In this document: positions 15,425 through 22,616 of the stretch, in pieces
Position numbering within the stretch: position 1 is the stretch's first letter
How the letters are laid out: the number at the start of each line of letters is the position of its first letter
NCBI GenBank assembly: GCA_002451085.1
Contig: DKBE01000083.1
Location: forward strand, 33,300-56,744
Length of the DNA: 23,445 nt
DNA from: Proteobacteria bacterium UBA6908
Lineage (GTDB): Bacteria; Pseudomonadota; Gammaproteobacteria; Acidiferrobacterales; UBA6901
Reading direction: 5' to 3'
The notes under the pieces: generated by a model
Databases searched by the model: none
Told to the model about the DNA's origin: nothing
The model's input: the letters and a program-made list of their open reading frames with translations, nothing else
Position numbers and translations under genes: made by a program

Positions 15425-15766
15425 TCAACCAGCCTGTGCCATCCCGATCGTCTGGCCAGTCTGGGCCCAGGCGAGCATACCGCCTCGCAGGTTGTACACA
15501 TTTTCGAACCCCTGCTGGGCCAGAAACATGCAGGCCTGGGCGGAACGCGCACCGCTGCGACAGATAAATACCAGTTTCTCTTCACGTGAAAGTTCGCTCA
15601 GCTTGAGCGGCAAGGTGTGCAGCGGGACCGCCTGCGCACCGGGAACCGTACCGGCAGCAATTTCGGGGGTTTGCCGAACGTCAATGATGCGCAGATTCTC
15701 ACCCTGCTGGTCGAGCCACTGGGCCAGCTCCGGCGCTTCAATTTCCTTGATACCGTTCCAGAACAT
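15425..15766 (-). CDS. Single-domain rhodanese (thiosulfate sulfurtransferase, GlpE/PspE-like)
   Basis: Cytoplasmic sulfurtransferase of 113 residues, one rhodanese domain. Seen: IIDVRQTPEIAAGTVPGA (27-44), the substrate-cleft DVR motif, and the active-site loop CRSGARS with Cys69 as persulfide carrier, followed by FLAQQGFENVYNLRGGMLAW, the family's end. No signal peptide. The start ATG 15766 has GGAG seven bases upstream; the frame also opens at a TTG (15787) that overlaps the operator region and lacks a ribosome site. The gene stands alone between rsuA and its own terminator and has its own palindrome-covered promoter, so it is likely regulated by sulfur or oxidant signals rather than expressed with rsuA. 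Confidence 0.94.
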   Translation of the reverse strand: MFWNGIKEIEAPELAQWLDQQGENLRIIDVRQTPEIAAGTVPGAQAVPLHTLPLKLSELSREEKLVFICRSGARSAQACMFLAQQGFENVYNLRGGMLAWAQTGQTIGMAQAG

Positions 15767-15792
15767 GTGTGCACTCCGTTTAATCAATGGTG

Positions 15793-15823
15793 TAAATATT
15801 AGTCGTTTCTAATATTTATGCAA
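15793..15823 (-). promoter_or_regulatory. Promoter with overlapping 26-bp palindromic operator for the rhodanese gene
   Basis: A perfect 10-bp inverted repeat, TAAATATTAG-N6-CTAATATTTA (15793-15818), lies 26 bases before the rhodanese start. On the minus strand the hexamers TTGCAT (15823-15818) and TAATAT (15801-15796) are 16 bases apart and form a good sigma-70 promoter; the palindrome covers the spacer and -10. The AT-rich dyad and its placement resemble operators of ArsR-family sulfide/persulfide repressors (BigR, YgaV, SqrR). No regulator gene is in the window. Confidence 0.72.
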
Positions 15824-15847
15824 TACCTGTGGGCAATGGTCAGGATT

Positions 15848-16573
15848 TCAAGTGTTCGCCGGTATTTCGGCATGCTCGAAGTCGGTCAGGGGGCGGGCCT
15901 GGCCAGGGGCCAGCAGCGGATCCAGAACAAGGCGGCCGACCCGTTCGCGATGCAACTGGACGACCCGGTTGCCGGTGGCGGCAAACATGCGCTTTACCTG
16001 GTGATATCGACCTTCCGTGATCGTCAGCCGGACCTCTTTGTCCGTAATGCGCTCGACTTCCGCGGGGGCACAAACACTGGCCTCACCCTGGAGGTGGATA
16101 CCGCACCGAATCTGGTCCAGGGCGTGATCGGAGACCGGTTCCGCCAGCCAAACCCGATAGGTCTTGGGTAATTTCTGGCGCGGCGCCATGATCCGGTGTG
16201 CCCAGTCACCATCATCGGTGATCAGCACCAGACCGGTGGCATCGACGTCGAGGCGCCCGGCGATGTGCAATCTGGTTTTGTTCGGCACGTCCAGAAGATC
16301 GAGTACGGTACGATGTTCATGGTCGCGAGTTGCACACACCACTCCCGCCGGTTTGTTCAGCATGAAGTAGCGGTGCGTGACTGCTGACAACGATTGGCCT
16401 TGGTACGTAACGTTTGCATCGTTTGCTACCGGCTCAGCGGGATCAATGATCACCACACCATCCACCATGACGGCCCCAGCACGAATTGCCTGCTGCGCAC
16501 GGGCACGGCTCAGGCCGGAGGCATGCGCAAGCCTTCGATCAAGACGCTGGGCGGTACGTGTACGGCGGGACAT
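15848..16573 (-). CDS. rsuA: 16S rRNA pseudouridine synthase, RsuA/RluB family
   Basis: Converts a uridine in ribosomal RNA to pseudouridine; E. coli RsuA acts on U516 of 16S rRNA. The product is 241 residues, near the 231 of E. coli RsuA. An S4-type RNA-binding domain occupies residues 10-60 (RLDRRLAHASGLSRARAQ, AGAVMVDG), then the catalytic domain with YFMLNKPAGVVCATRD (69-84) and GRLDVDATGL with catalytic Asp109, KTYRVWL and the C-terminal EGRYHQVKRMFAATGN. The last block and length favour RsuA over RluB/RluE, but rRNA target is not certain. ATG 16573 is preferred; a GTG at 16585 is possible. It follows the SCO gene by under 50 bp and may be transcribed with it. Confidence 0.9.
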   Translation of the reverse strand: MSRRTRTAQRLDRRLAHASGLSRARAQQAIRAGAVMVDGVVIIDPAEPVANDANVTYQGQSLSAVTHRYFMLNKPAGVVCATRDHEHRTVLDLLDVPNKTRLHIAGRLDVDATGLVLITDDGDWAHRIMAPRQKLPKTYRVWLAEPVSDHALDQIRCGIHLQGEASVCAPAEVERITDKEVRLTITEGRYHQVKRMFAATGNRVVQLHRERVGRLVLDPLLAPGQARPLTDFEHAEIPANT

Positions 16574-16618
16574 GATGGGCACCACTTTACCAAAGGCCCG
16601 GCGTACAGAAATGGGAAA

Positions 16619-17242
16619 TTAACGAGTCGCCGCCCGGAAACCGGCACTGGCGCGGCCCGATTCCTGCCAGAGCCGGCGCAGATCGGCGGCCATGCCTTCA
16701 ATGCCAGTGCCTCCTGGATAGAGCATCCGTACCTGCCCCTCGGGGTCGAGCAGATACAGCAGCGATGAATGCACCAGCGTGTAAGCGAGTGCTGTTTTGC
16801 CCTGATAGCGGCGGGTCAACACGTCAAAGGCATTGGCGGCTGCCTGCAGAGCCTCGGGATCGCCGGTCAGCCCGACGATGCGTTTATCGAATTTCTCGAC
16901 AAACTCCTTCATGGCCCGCACATCGTCACGCGTGCTATCAATGCTGATGAACACGATCCGCACATGGGCGCTGTCTTCACCAAGCTCAGTGAGCAGTTGC
17001 GCGGTCTTGTGCAGCGTCATCGGACACACATCCGGGCAATGCGTATAGCCAAAGACCACCAGCTGCCATCCCTGATGCTGGAGCGGAAAACGCGTGACCC
17101 GGGCCTCCTGATCAAGCAGCGTCAACGGGTGGATGGCACGTGGCGGCTCGACACGAACCCCCTGAAAACTGCCGGCATTGGCATGGCCGGTAACGGTCAG
17201 CCACAGAAACAGGGCGATGCACAGGAAACGCACAGGTTTCAT
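16619..17242 (-). CDS. SCO1/SenC-type copper chaperone, exported
   Basis: Thioredoxin-fold copper chaperone of 207 residues that normally delivers copper to a periplasm-facing copper enzyme such as the CuA centre of cytochrome oxidase. Copper ligands are present: CPDVCP with Cys69 and Cys73, and His158 in LVHSSLLYLLDP. Other family marks are VVFGYTHCPDVCP (62-74) and FISIDSTRDD (98-107). The N-terminus MKPVRFLCIALFLWLTVTG is a signal peptide with cleavage near ANA (21-23). It overlaps the upstream secreted protein gene by four bases (ATGA). No cytochrome oxidase genes are nearby, and the upstream genes encode two cupredoxin proteins, so its client is probably that pair rather than an oxidase. 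That client is inference. Confidence 0.93.
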   Translation of the reverse strand: MKPVRFLCIALFLWLTVTGHANAGSFQGVRVEPPRAIHPLTLLDQEARVTRFPLQHQGWQLVVFGYTHCPDVCPMTLHKTAQLLTELGEDSAHVRIVFISIDSTRDDVRAMKEFVEKFDKRIVGLTGDPEALQAAANAFDVLTRRYQGKTALAYTLVHSSLLYLLDPEGQVRMLYPGGTGIEGMAADLRRLWQESGRASAGFRAATR

Positions 17243-17802
17243 GGTTTGGCTTTCGGCTGGCGATTTTTCGGCAGCAGCGTTGGGCTGAAGTCCGCGACGG
17301 CCTCCTTGCAGTCGGGCAGTAATGGCTTATCCGTCACCAGTCGCTGCATCGCGGCGAACAGCGCCTGGGCCGAATCCGGTTCGGTATTGCCAAAGAGAGC
17401 GCCGTGGGCACGCTTGTTTGTCTGGCCGGAGAAATTGATCCCCATGTCATACAGAACCCGACCATTGACCGACGGCAGGGGACCAGCCAGTTGCGCGGCC
17501 TGGGCGAGCAGATTCAGTTCTGCCAGTTCAGCCGCACTCAGTTGGCGCTCGCCGCGGGCGTGCACACGACCATCCGGCGTCGGGAACAACCACATGAGGC
17601 GACCGCGCCGTCCGAGGGCAATCTGGTTGCGCGGCCCGCAGAAGGTTGAGAAGTTGAAACCGATCACCGGGTACATCGGCTTGCCACCACAATAGCTGTA
17701 GTCAAACGGGTCGGAGGGCGGTGTCTCATCGGCCAGTACGGCGAACGGGGTCAGCAACATGGCCATGAGCCAGCCGAGCTGCGGTGTAATTCGATATGCC
17801 AT
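17239..17802 (-). CDS. Secreted protein of unknown function between the cupredoxin pair and SCO
   Basis: Exported protein of 187 residues that I do not recognise. The N-terminus has a signal peptide (hydrophobic core LGWLMAMLLTPFAVLA, cleavage near residue 24). The mature part begins with an aromatic/Cys segment (YSYCGGKPMYP, FSTFCGPRN) that suggests a disulfide between Cys38 and Cys55, then a strand LMWLFPTPDGRVHARG resembling a repeat-like beta hairpin, and a helical half ending in DCKEAV. GGAGG lies before ATG 17802. It overlaps the SCO gene by ATGA, so both are made together. Position suggests an accessory subunit or assembly factor of the copper enzyme encoded upstream. Confidence 0.82.
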   Translation of the reverse strand: MAYRITPQLGWLMAMLLTPFAVLADETPPSDPFDYSYCGGKPMYPVIGFNFSTFCGPRNQIALGRRGRLMWLFPTPDGRVHARGERQLSAAELAELNLLAQAAQLAGPLPSVNGRVLYDMGINFSGQTNKRAHGALFGNTEPDSAQALFAAMQRLVTDKPLLPDCKEAVADFSPTLLPKNRQPKAKP

Positions 17803-17815
17803 CGCTTAAACCTCC

Positions 17816-17843
17816 ACCCGCTCCAGCTATTGCCGGAGCGGGT
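17816..17843 (-). repeat. Intergenic stem-loop between the second cupredoxin gene and the secreted-protein gene
   Basis: ACCCGCTCC, a 10-base loop and GGAGCGGGT form a perfect 9-bp stem in the 55-bp gap. No T-run follows, and the ribosome site of the next gene (GGAGGTTTAAGCG before ATG 17802) starts right after it. It is more likely an mRNA stability or expression-ratio element than a terminator. Confidence 0.6.
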
Positions 17844-17857
17844 CACTGCTGCGTATC

Positions 17858-19291
17858 TCAGAAGTTGAGGCGTGTGTACACGGTGCCGTTGGTATAACTG
17901 CCGCCATTCCGCAGATTCTTGTATGTAACGCGCGGATACCAGGACCCGGTCGTGGATGGCAATGTCACCATTACGTCCGCGGTCTGGCCAGGCGAAACAT
18001 CAAGCTTGGTTACGGTTAACGGGCTGGCCAGCTTGAAGCCGTCCTTGTTGTATACCGTGAAGGACTTGCTGGCACCACCGGCGTCCTTGATCTCGAACGT
18101 ACCATTCACCGAATGTATCCCGATCAGACGGATCGCCACCTTGGCATTCACCGCCGCGGTGACGGTCTCGGCCGGCGCCGTGGTGCTGCGCCCTTCGTTG
18201 CCATTCACCAGAAAGTATTTCGGGTTGTAGTCGGCAAACACGGTGGAGTCGCCAACCGCAGTGTGGAAGGCTGGATCCACGGCACTCATGACCATGTTCC
18301 ACTCAAAGTCATAGGTCGGACCACCGTTGCTGATGACATTCGTAAAATTACCGGCGTTGTCCACAGCCTTGACGATCAGGGCCGCATACATACCCATCTC
18401 CAGGTGCTTCACCGTGTGCACATGACAGTGATACATGTGCGAACCAACATAACGGCTGTCGACACTGAAGCGATAGTTATCGCCGAGCACGGCGGCACCG
18501 GTTTCCGGCACCCCATCCTCGGACTGCGGTACATCAACTCCATGATGGTGAATGGTGTGGCCGTTGTAGGGTGGGTTCTCCTGCGGCGCCATCATCATAT
18601 TGAGCGTCACATTGGCCTGCTGGCCCACGCCCAGTTCCATCGTTGGTCCGCCGAGACGGCAATTGCCGCCCCCCTGTGCACAGAACACCCAAAACCGTAC
18701 ATTGGCGCCATCGCTCATGGCCTTGTCGATCGCTTGCACCATCAACGTAGCGCTGGTGGCGTTCAACACATCCACTCCCCCGCCACCGATCATCCCGCCG
18801 CCACCCATACCACCGCCGCCACCTCCAGTCATCCCGCCTCCGGTGCTTCCACCACTGCTGGAGCTGCTGACCGTCACGGTGATGTCCTTGGGGCTGAAGC
18901 TGATCCCGGCACTGGTGTTCTTCACCACATAGGTTCCCGCGGTACTGGAGGAAAGGTTCAGGGTGGCGGAAAAGCTGCCCTTGGCCGCGGTCTTGATGGT
19001 AATGGTTCGATTCGACGTACTGATACTGAAGCTGCTCAGGTTCGAGGAACTGCCTTTCGAGACGCTCAGGCCGGATGGATAGCTCCAGGCAAATGTCTTG
19101 GAGCTATTGCCATCGTTACCGCTGAACACCGAGGAACCGCTCTGACCAGTTGTCAGGCTGAGCGAAGCCGGCGACAGGCTGGCGCTGGTGGCCGCATCGG
19201 CAACTGTGGATACGGCGAGGATCAGGCCGGACACAAGCATTACTCGTCCGGCGAGTTTCTTCAGGACATGGATCAACTGTGATGTATTCAT
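17858..19291 (-). CDS. Exported two-cupredoxin-domain multicopper oxidase subunit with intact type-1 domain (subunit B)
   Basis: Exported copper protein of 477 residues. ATG 19291 is used: GGAGGAGA precedes it and a signal peptide follows (cleavage near residue 33). Residues 35-145 form a Ser/Thr-rich beta domain, 146-172 a Gly-rich linker with spaced Met. Cupredoxin 1 (about 178-310) has HTIHHHG (245-251), matching the H-x-x-H-x-H of multicopper oxidases, and YHCHVHTVKHLEMGMY (287-302) with type-1 Cys289, His296 and Met299 or Met301 and trinuclear-type His288 and His290. Cupredoxin 2 (about 355-477) lacks ligands: GIHSVNGTFEI (391-401) and PRVTYK (453-458) stand where its paralogue upstream has HFHANHF and MHVHS. 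Alone it can build only half a trinuclear site. Confidence 0.87.
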   Translation of the reverse strand: MNTSQLIHVLKKLAGRVMLVSGLILAVSTVADAATSASLSPASLSLTTGQSGSSVFSGNDGNSSKTFAWSYPSGLSVSKGSSSNLSSFSISTSNRTITIKTAAKGSFSATLNLSSSTAGTYVVKNTSAGISFSPKDITVTVSSSSSGGSTGGGMTGGGGGGMGGGGMIGGGGVDVLNATSATLMVQAIDKAMSDGANVRFWVFCAQGGGNCRLGGPTMELGVGQQANVTLNMMMAPQENPPYNGHTIHHHGVDVPQSEDGVPETGAAVLGDNYRFSVDSRYVGSHMYHCHVHTVKHLEMGMYAALIVKAVDNAGNFTNVISNGGPTYDFEWNMVMSAVDPAFHTAVGDSTVFADYNPKYFLVNGNEGRSTTAPAETVTAAVNAKVAIRLIGIHSVNGTFEIKDAGGASKSFTVYNKDGFKLASPLTVTKLDVSPGQTADVMVTLPSTTGSWYPRVTYKNLRNGGSYTNGTVYTRLNF

Positions 19292-19308
19292 CGTTCTCTC
19301 CTCCACCC

Positions 19309-20244
19309 TTATTGGCCGACGATCAGCGTTGCGGTACCGTTCAGATAGACGCCATTGGCGGTTTCCATCTGGGCGGAGTGCACGTGCATCGGGAAAATGC
19401 CCGGCCTGAGTGTGTACAGCACCATCGCCGTGGTGCCGGCCTTGAGGTTGATCGTGTCGCCCCACTCCGGCGAAGACAGCCGGCTTCCGTCACTGTCGAT
19501 GATCTGGAAGTGGTTGGCGTGAAAGTGAAGCGATTGGTCGAACTGGCCGGCATTCACCATACGCACAATCCCGACTTGGCCCGTACTGCCTTGCAACACC
19601 GTGTTGGGGTCATGCATGGCGTCGAAACCACCCATGCCATTCATCAGGAAGTAGTTCGGTTTATAAGTACCGGTGCTGACCGTGCTTCCTCTTGAGGCGA
19701 CGTCATTCCAGCGCGTCTTGTCCATGTCCGACGTAATCCACAACCGTTCGATGCTGTAACTCGGGCCATTGGTCCAGGCCTTCTTCACGCCACCGGCAGC
19801 GCGCACCACCAGTGCGCCATACAGGCCCATCTCGCGATTGACGTTGCTGTTGAGCGTATCGTTATAGAGATACACACCAGCCTTCGAGGTGGTAAAGCTG
19901 TAGGTCTTGTTGCTGCCGGCCGCAATGGAGCCGGTATCGGTGGTGAGATTGCGCACCACGAAGTTATGGGCACGACTGTCCTGGTTATAGACAGTGACCG
20001 TAACCGCCTCGCCCTCGGTGGATTCCAGCAGCGGACCCGGCACCATCGGCGCGGTGGCGGCATTGTCGGTATACCCCCAGACATTGATGGTTGTGCCACC
20101 AGCACCGTTGACTGTATGCGTACCGGGCTTGATGAACAGGGTATAGCTCGCTGCCGTGCTTACTTGCGGGGAAATCAACAGAACAATTAACAGGGGGAAA
20201 AACCGATACGCGTGCTCTCGCACGCGAGTGAATCGCGCTCTCAT
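19309..20244 (-). CDS. Exported two-cupredoxin-domain multicopper oxidase subunit with intact second domain (subunit A)
   Basis: Exported protein of 311 residues, paralogous to the neighbour that starts 17 bp downstream. ATG 20244 has AGGAG seven bases upstream; a signal peptide follows (FFPLLIVLLISPQVSTAA, cleavage near 31). Cupredoxin 1 (about 33-150) is recognisable (MVPGPLLEST; EMGLYGALVV) but its copper ligands are gone: AHNFVVRN (92-99) for the HTIHHHG cluster, and YNDTLNSNVNREMGLY (127-142) for the neighbour's YHCHVHTVKHLEMGMY, with Asp129 in place of the type-1 Cys and Asn in place of three His. Cupredoxin 2 (about 200-311) keeps HFHANHF (240-246) and MHVHSAQ (286-292), the HxH pairs that complete a trinuclear site. 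It alone lacks a type-1 centre. Confidence 0.87.
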   Translation of the reverse strand: MRARFTRVREHAYRFFPLLIVLLISPQVSTAASYTLFIKPGTHTVNGAGGTTINVWGYTDNAATAPMVPGPLLESTEGEAVTVTVYNQDSRAHNFVVRNLTTDTGSIAAGSNKTYSFTTSKAGVYLYNDTLNSNVNREMGLYGALVVRAAGGVKKAWTNGPSYSIERLWITSDMDKTRWNDVASRGSTVSTGTYKPNYFLMNGMGGFDAMHDPNTVLQGSTGQVGIVRMVNAGQFDQSLHFHANHFQIIDSDGSRLSSPEWGDTINLKAGTTAMVLYTLRPGIFPMHVHSAQMETANGVYLNGTATLIVGQ

Positions 20245-20619
20245 CTCCACTCTCCTCTCAAAAGGTTCACTGCACGAGAGGATCGGCGATGTAAAAAAAT
20301 AATAGTGGAGGCGTCCTTCTTAAAATCTTTTTATTCTTCTTCCCTGTCTGGGTTCCGAAATAAATTTGAACTCGTCTGCCGTAAATGGCGTCGTCGTTTT
20401 CTTTTGTAAAATTTTATTTTCGGAAAACCAGTTGCCCCCGCCTTTCTCTCTCTCGAATTCAGTATTCCTGAACAATCACCACTACACAAGACAGGGACAA
20501 TATTTAAGCTTCGACTTATAGTCCGACTATTACCATCAGAATTTAACGGGCCCATTCCCAGGCAAATGCATTCAGACCTGAAACGACTGCTCATCGACCA
20601 TCAGACAACGTTGTGTCCT
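20245..20619 (-). other. AT-rich region upstream of the cupredoxin operon, probable long leader
   Basis: No credible gene in 375 bp. The base composition is clearly more AT-rich than the surroundings, with A/T-runs at 20290-20300 and 20325-20345. A 13-bp palindrome ATAGTC-c-GACTAT lies at 20518-20530, and a 10-bp palindrome ACAACGTTGT at 20604-20613. A minus-strand frame of 87 codons (20331-20594) has a composition unlike a real protein. The ribosome site of subunit A is at 20252-20257. Confidence 0.45.
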
Positions 20620-20952
20620 TCACGGCCGGATACGGATCGGATCGAAACCGGTAAAGATGTAAATCATCACCAGTGTCACCACGAGCAGATTCAATATGAC
20701 GCCGACGATCACATGCCCTCCCAAGCCGCATCCGCCGTATTGGCGTATATGCGCCAGCGAGCGGATCAGCGCGGTAATACCGAAGGCCACGAAGATGATA
20801 TTGAAGCCGTTGAGAATCGGAAAGCGCATACCAGCAATCAAAATGATGGCCGCGGCCAGCGGTGCCGCCCACGACACAATGGCACATTTGAAGCCCTGAG
20901 CGCCGACACCGCAAACGGGTGCCTCATCGACGGTTTTCGTGGCACGGCTCAT
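20620..20952 (-). CDS. Small polytopic membrane protein of unknown function
   Basis: Unrecognised 110-residue membrane protein. I chose ATG 20952 because GGAGGAAT stands eight bases upstream; the longer frame to 21069 lacks this. After a short charged N-terminus with two Cys (14 and 23), three hydrophobic helices are evident near residues 25-43, 48-64 and 79-100, with a short Arg/Gln loop and Cys74 in between, and an Arg-containing C-terminus. Helices 1-2 are joined by a Pro/Asn turn (FPILNG). Cys14, Cys23 and Cys74 could bind metal or form disulfides. It is the gene immediately upstream of the cupredoxin pair on the same strand but separated by 375 bp, so operon membership is unclear. It diverges from the HD-GYP gene. 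Confidence 0.75.
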   Translation of the reverse strand: MSRATKTVDEAPVCGVGAQGFKCAIVSWAAPLAAAIILIAGMRFPILNGFNIIFVAFGITALIRSLAHIRQYGGCGLGGHVIVGVILNLLVVTLVMIYIFTGFDPIRIRP

Positions 20953-21157
20953 GGTGATTCCTCCGGGACTGAATGGTGACGGATAATATTTCCGGATCTC
21001 TTGCTCTGGAACAGACCCTGATTTCAACCCTATGCAAGTCTGCATGGTTCCAGATTGCGGCACAATCATTCCGCAGAGTCCGGTTGGAACAGGATATGGC
21101 CTGGATCTGAAAAATCGTTTTGCATCGTCACGGAAGATCGGCCGCTAACTCCAAATG

Positions 21158-21173
21158 TGGCACATTCTGTGCA
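21158..21173 (+). promoter_or_regulatory. Candidate sigma-54 promoter upstream of the HD-GYP gene
   Basis: TGGCACA-TTCT-GTGCA matches the sigma-54 consensus TGGCACG-N4-TTGCA with two mismatches and has the invariant GG and GC exactly 10 bases apart. It lies about 130 bp before the HD-GYP start. The same bases also form a short dyad, GCACA-TTC-TGTGC, so it could instead be an operator. The rest of 20953-21302 shows no gene, and no Shine-Dalgarno precedes the HD-GYP ATG. Confidence 0.45.
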
Positions 21174-21302
21174 GACAGATTTTACCTGGTACTGCGCGGG
21201 ACCAGTCTCCCCGCGAGTTGAGGTATCGTAGGCGCTGGGGCCGGAATTGTGTCAGGACCGGTTGTAACCAATTTTCAGTCAAATATTACCCGATAGTTTC
21301 AC

Positions 21303-22592
21303 ATGGCTATTACTGTTCAGAAAGTCAAAGTTGCTGTGAACGATCTGAAGCTCGGCATGTATGTCGCCGATCTCGATCGGCCGTGGCTGGAAACCCCCTT
21401 TCTGCTGCAGGGCTTCGAACTTCGCGACGATCGCGAGATCGAGATGCTCAAGAAACAATGTCAGTATGTATACGTCGATATCTACCGCAGCACCAAATTC
21501 ACCCCCCAGTATTTTCAGGGAGCAGTCATGGCACGATCCCGGCAGCTTGAAGCCGAGGATGCCCGCATCAAACAGAAGATCCGGGAGCTAACTCAGCAGG
21601 CTCCGGCCGCCTCTCCGGTCCGCAGGGCCTATGTCGACCAGTCCACCTTCGAACAGGAAATCGTCCAGGCCAAGGCCGTGGAGAGCGAAGCGCGCACCGT
21701 GATGAACGAGGCCATCGAGGACGTCGTGAGCGGCAAGACGATCAACCTGGAAATGACCAACAAGGTCATTTCCAATATGGTGGATAGTGTGCTGCGCAAT
21801 CCGGATGCACTGGTCTGCCTCAGCCAGCTCAAGAATGCGAGTGAATACACCGCCCTGCACTCGATCCGTACCAGCATCGTCGCGCTCGCCTTCGGTCGCC
21901 ATCTCGCGCTCAGCCGCGACGAACTGATCACCCTCGGCATGGGTGTGATGTTGCATGACATCGGGATGGTCAAGGTTCCGCAGGAAATCCTCGCCAAGCA
22001 CGGCGGACTGAGCCACGAAGAATTCGAGACCATGGCCAAGCACGTGCAGTGGGGACTGGAAATCGTCAAGGTGTCAGGAGGCCTGCCACCGGGCGCCATG
22101 GATGTGATTGCCCAGCACCATGAGCGCAGCGATGGCCAGGGGTACCCGCAACATCGCCAGGGCACAGCGATCGCACCGGCCGGCATGATTGGCGCCATCG
22201 TGGATGTCTACGATGCGATCACCAGCGAGCGTATTTACGGTAACGCACTGTCTGCCGAAGATGCTCTCAAGAGCATGTATGAATGGCGCAACAAGGATTT
22301 CCAGCCACAAATGATCGAGGAGTTCATCCGTTGCATGGGGATTTTCCCGATCGGTAGCCTGGTGGAATTGAGCAACGGTACTGTCGGGGTGGTGATCACC
22401 ATCAACCGGATGCGCCGTCTGAAGCCCAAGGTGGCGCTGGTGCTGACAGCCAGCAAGACACCGTACAGCCGCCATGTGATCACCGATCTCGTGGACCACA
22501 AGGACGCGTTTGGCCAGGAAATCAAAATCGCGCGGGTGCTGCCCACCGGCAGTTACGACATCAACCCGATGGATCACATCATCCAGCTGTAG
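21303..22592 (+). CDS. c-di-GMP phosphodiesterase, DUF3391 plus HD-GYP domains
   Basis: Cytoplasmic enzyme of 429 residues predicted to hydrolyse c-di-GMP to pGpG or GMP, opposing the diguanylate cyclase at 4654-5997. N-terminal DUF3391 covers residues 1-130 (VAVNDLKLGMYVADLDRPWLETPF is typical). The HD-GYP domain covers about 160-360: HSIRTSIVALAFGRHL, MLHDIGMVKVP with His218 and Asp219, HHERSDGQGYP with HHE (272-274) and GQGYP (278-282), then IVDVYDAIT. All residues for a catalytic di- or tri-iron centre look present. The C-terminus (365-429) is a small beta domain (GSLVELSNGTVGVV) common in this architecture. ATG 21303 has no Shine-Dalgarno. Its end is 24 bp from the convergent small exported protein. 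Confidence 0.95.
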   Translation: MAITVQKVKVAVNDLKLGMYVADLDRPWLETPFLLQGFELRDDREIEMLKKQCQYVYVDIYRSTKFTPQYFQGAVMARSRQLEAEDARIKQKIRELTQQAPAASPVRRAYVDQSTFEQEIVQAKAVESEARTVMNEAIEDVVSGKTINLEMTNKVISNMVDSVLRNPDALVCLSQLKNASEYTALHSIRTSIVALAFGRHLALSRDELITLGMGVMLHDIGMVKVPQEILAKHGGLSHEEFETMAKHVQWGLEIVKVSGGLPPGAMDVIAQHHERSDGQGYPQHRQGTAIAPAGMIGAIVDVYDAITSERIYGNALSAEDALKSMYEWRNKDFQPQMIEEFIRCMGIFPIGSLVELSNGTVGVVITINRMRRLKPKVALVLTASKTPYSRHVITDLVDHKDAFGQEIKIARVLPTGSYDINPMDHIIQL

Positions 22593-22616
22593 CCGCCACG
22601 ATGGTGTGGCCGGCTA

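Noticed and set aside
17816..17843. Stem-loop considered as a terminator inside the copper operon
   Set aside because: No T-run on the minus strand and the next gene's ribosome site follows directly; kept only as a structural element.
20331..20594. Minus-strand frame of 87 codons in the AT-rich leader
   Set aside because: No ribosome site, basic/Ser-rich composition and no hydrophobic or motif pattern; the stretch reads as non-coding.
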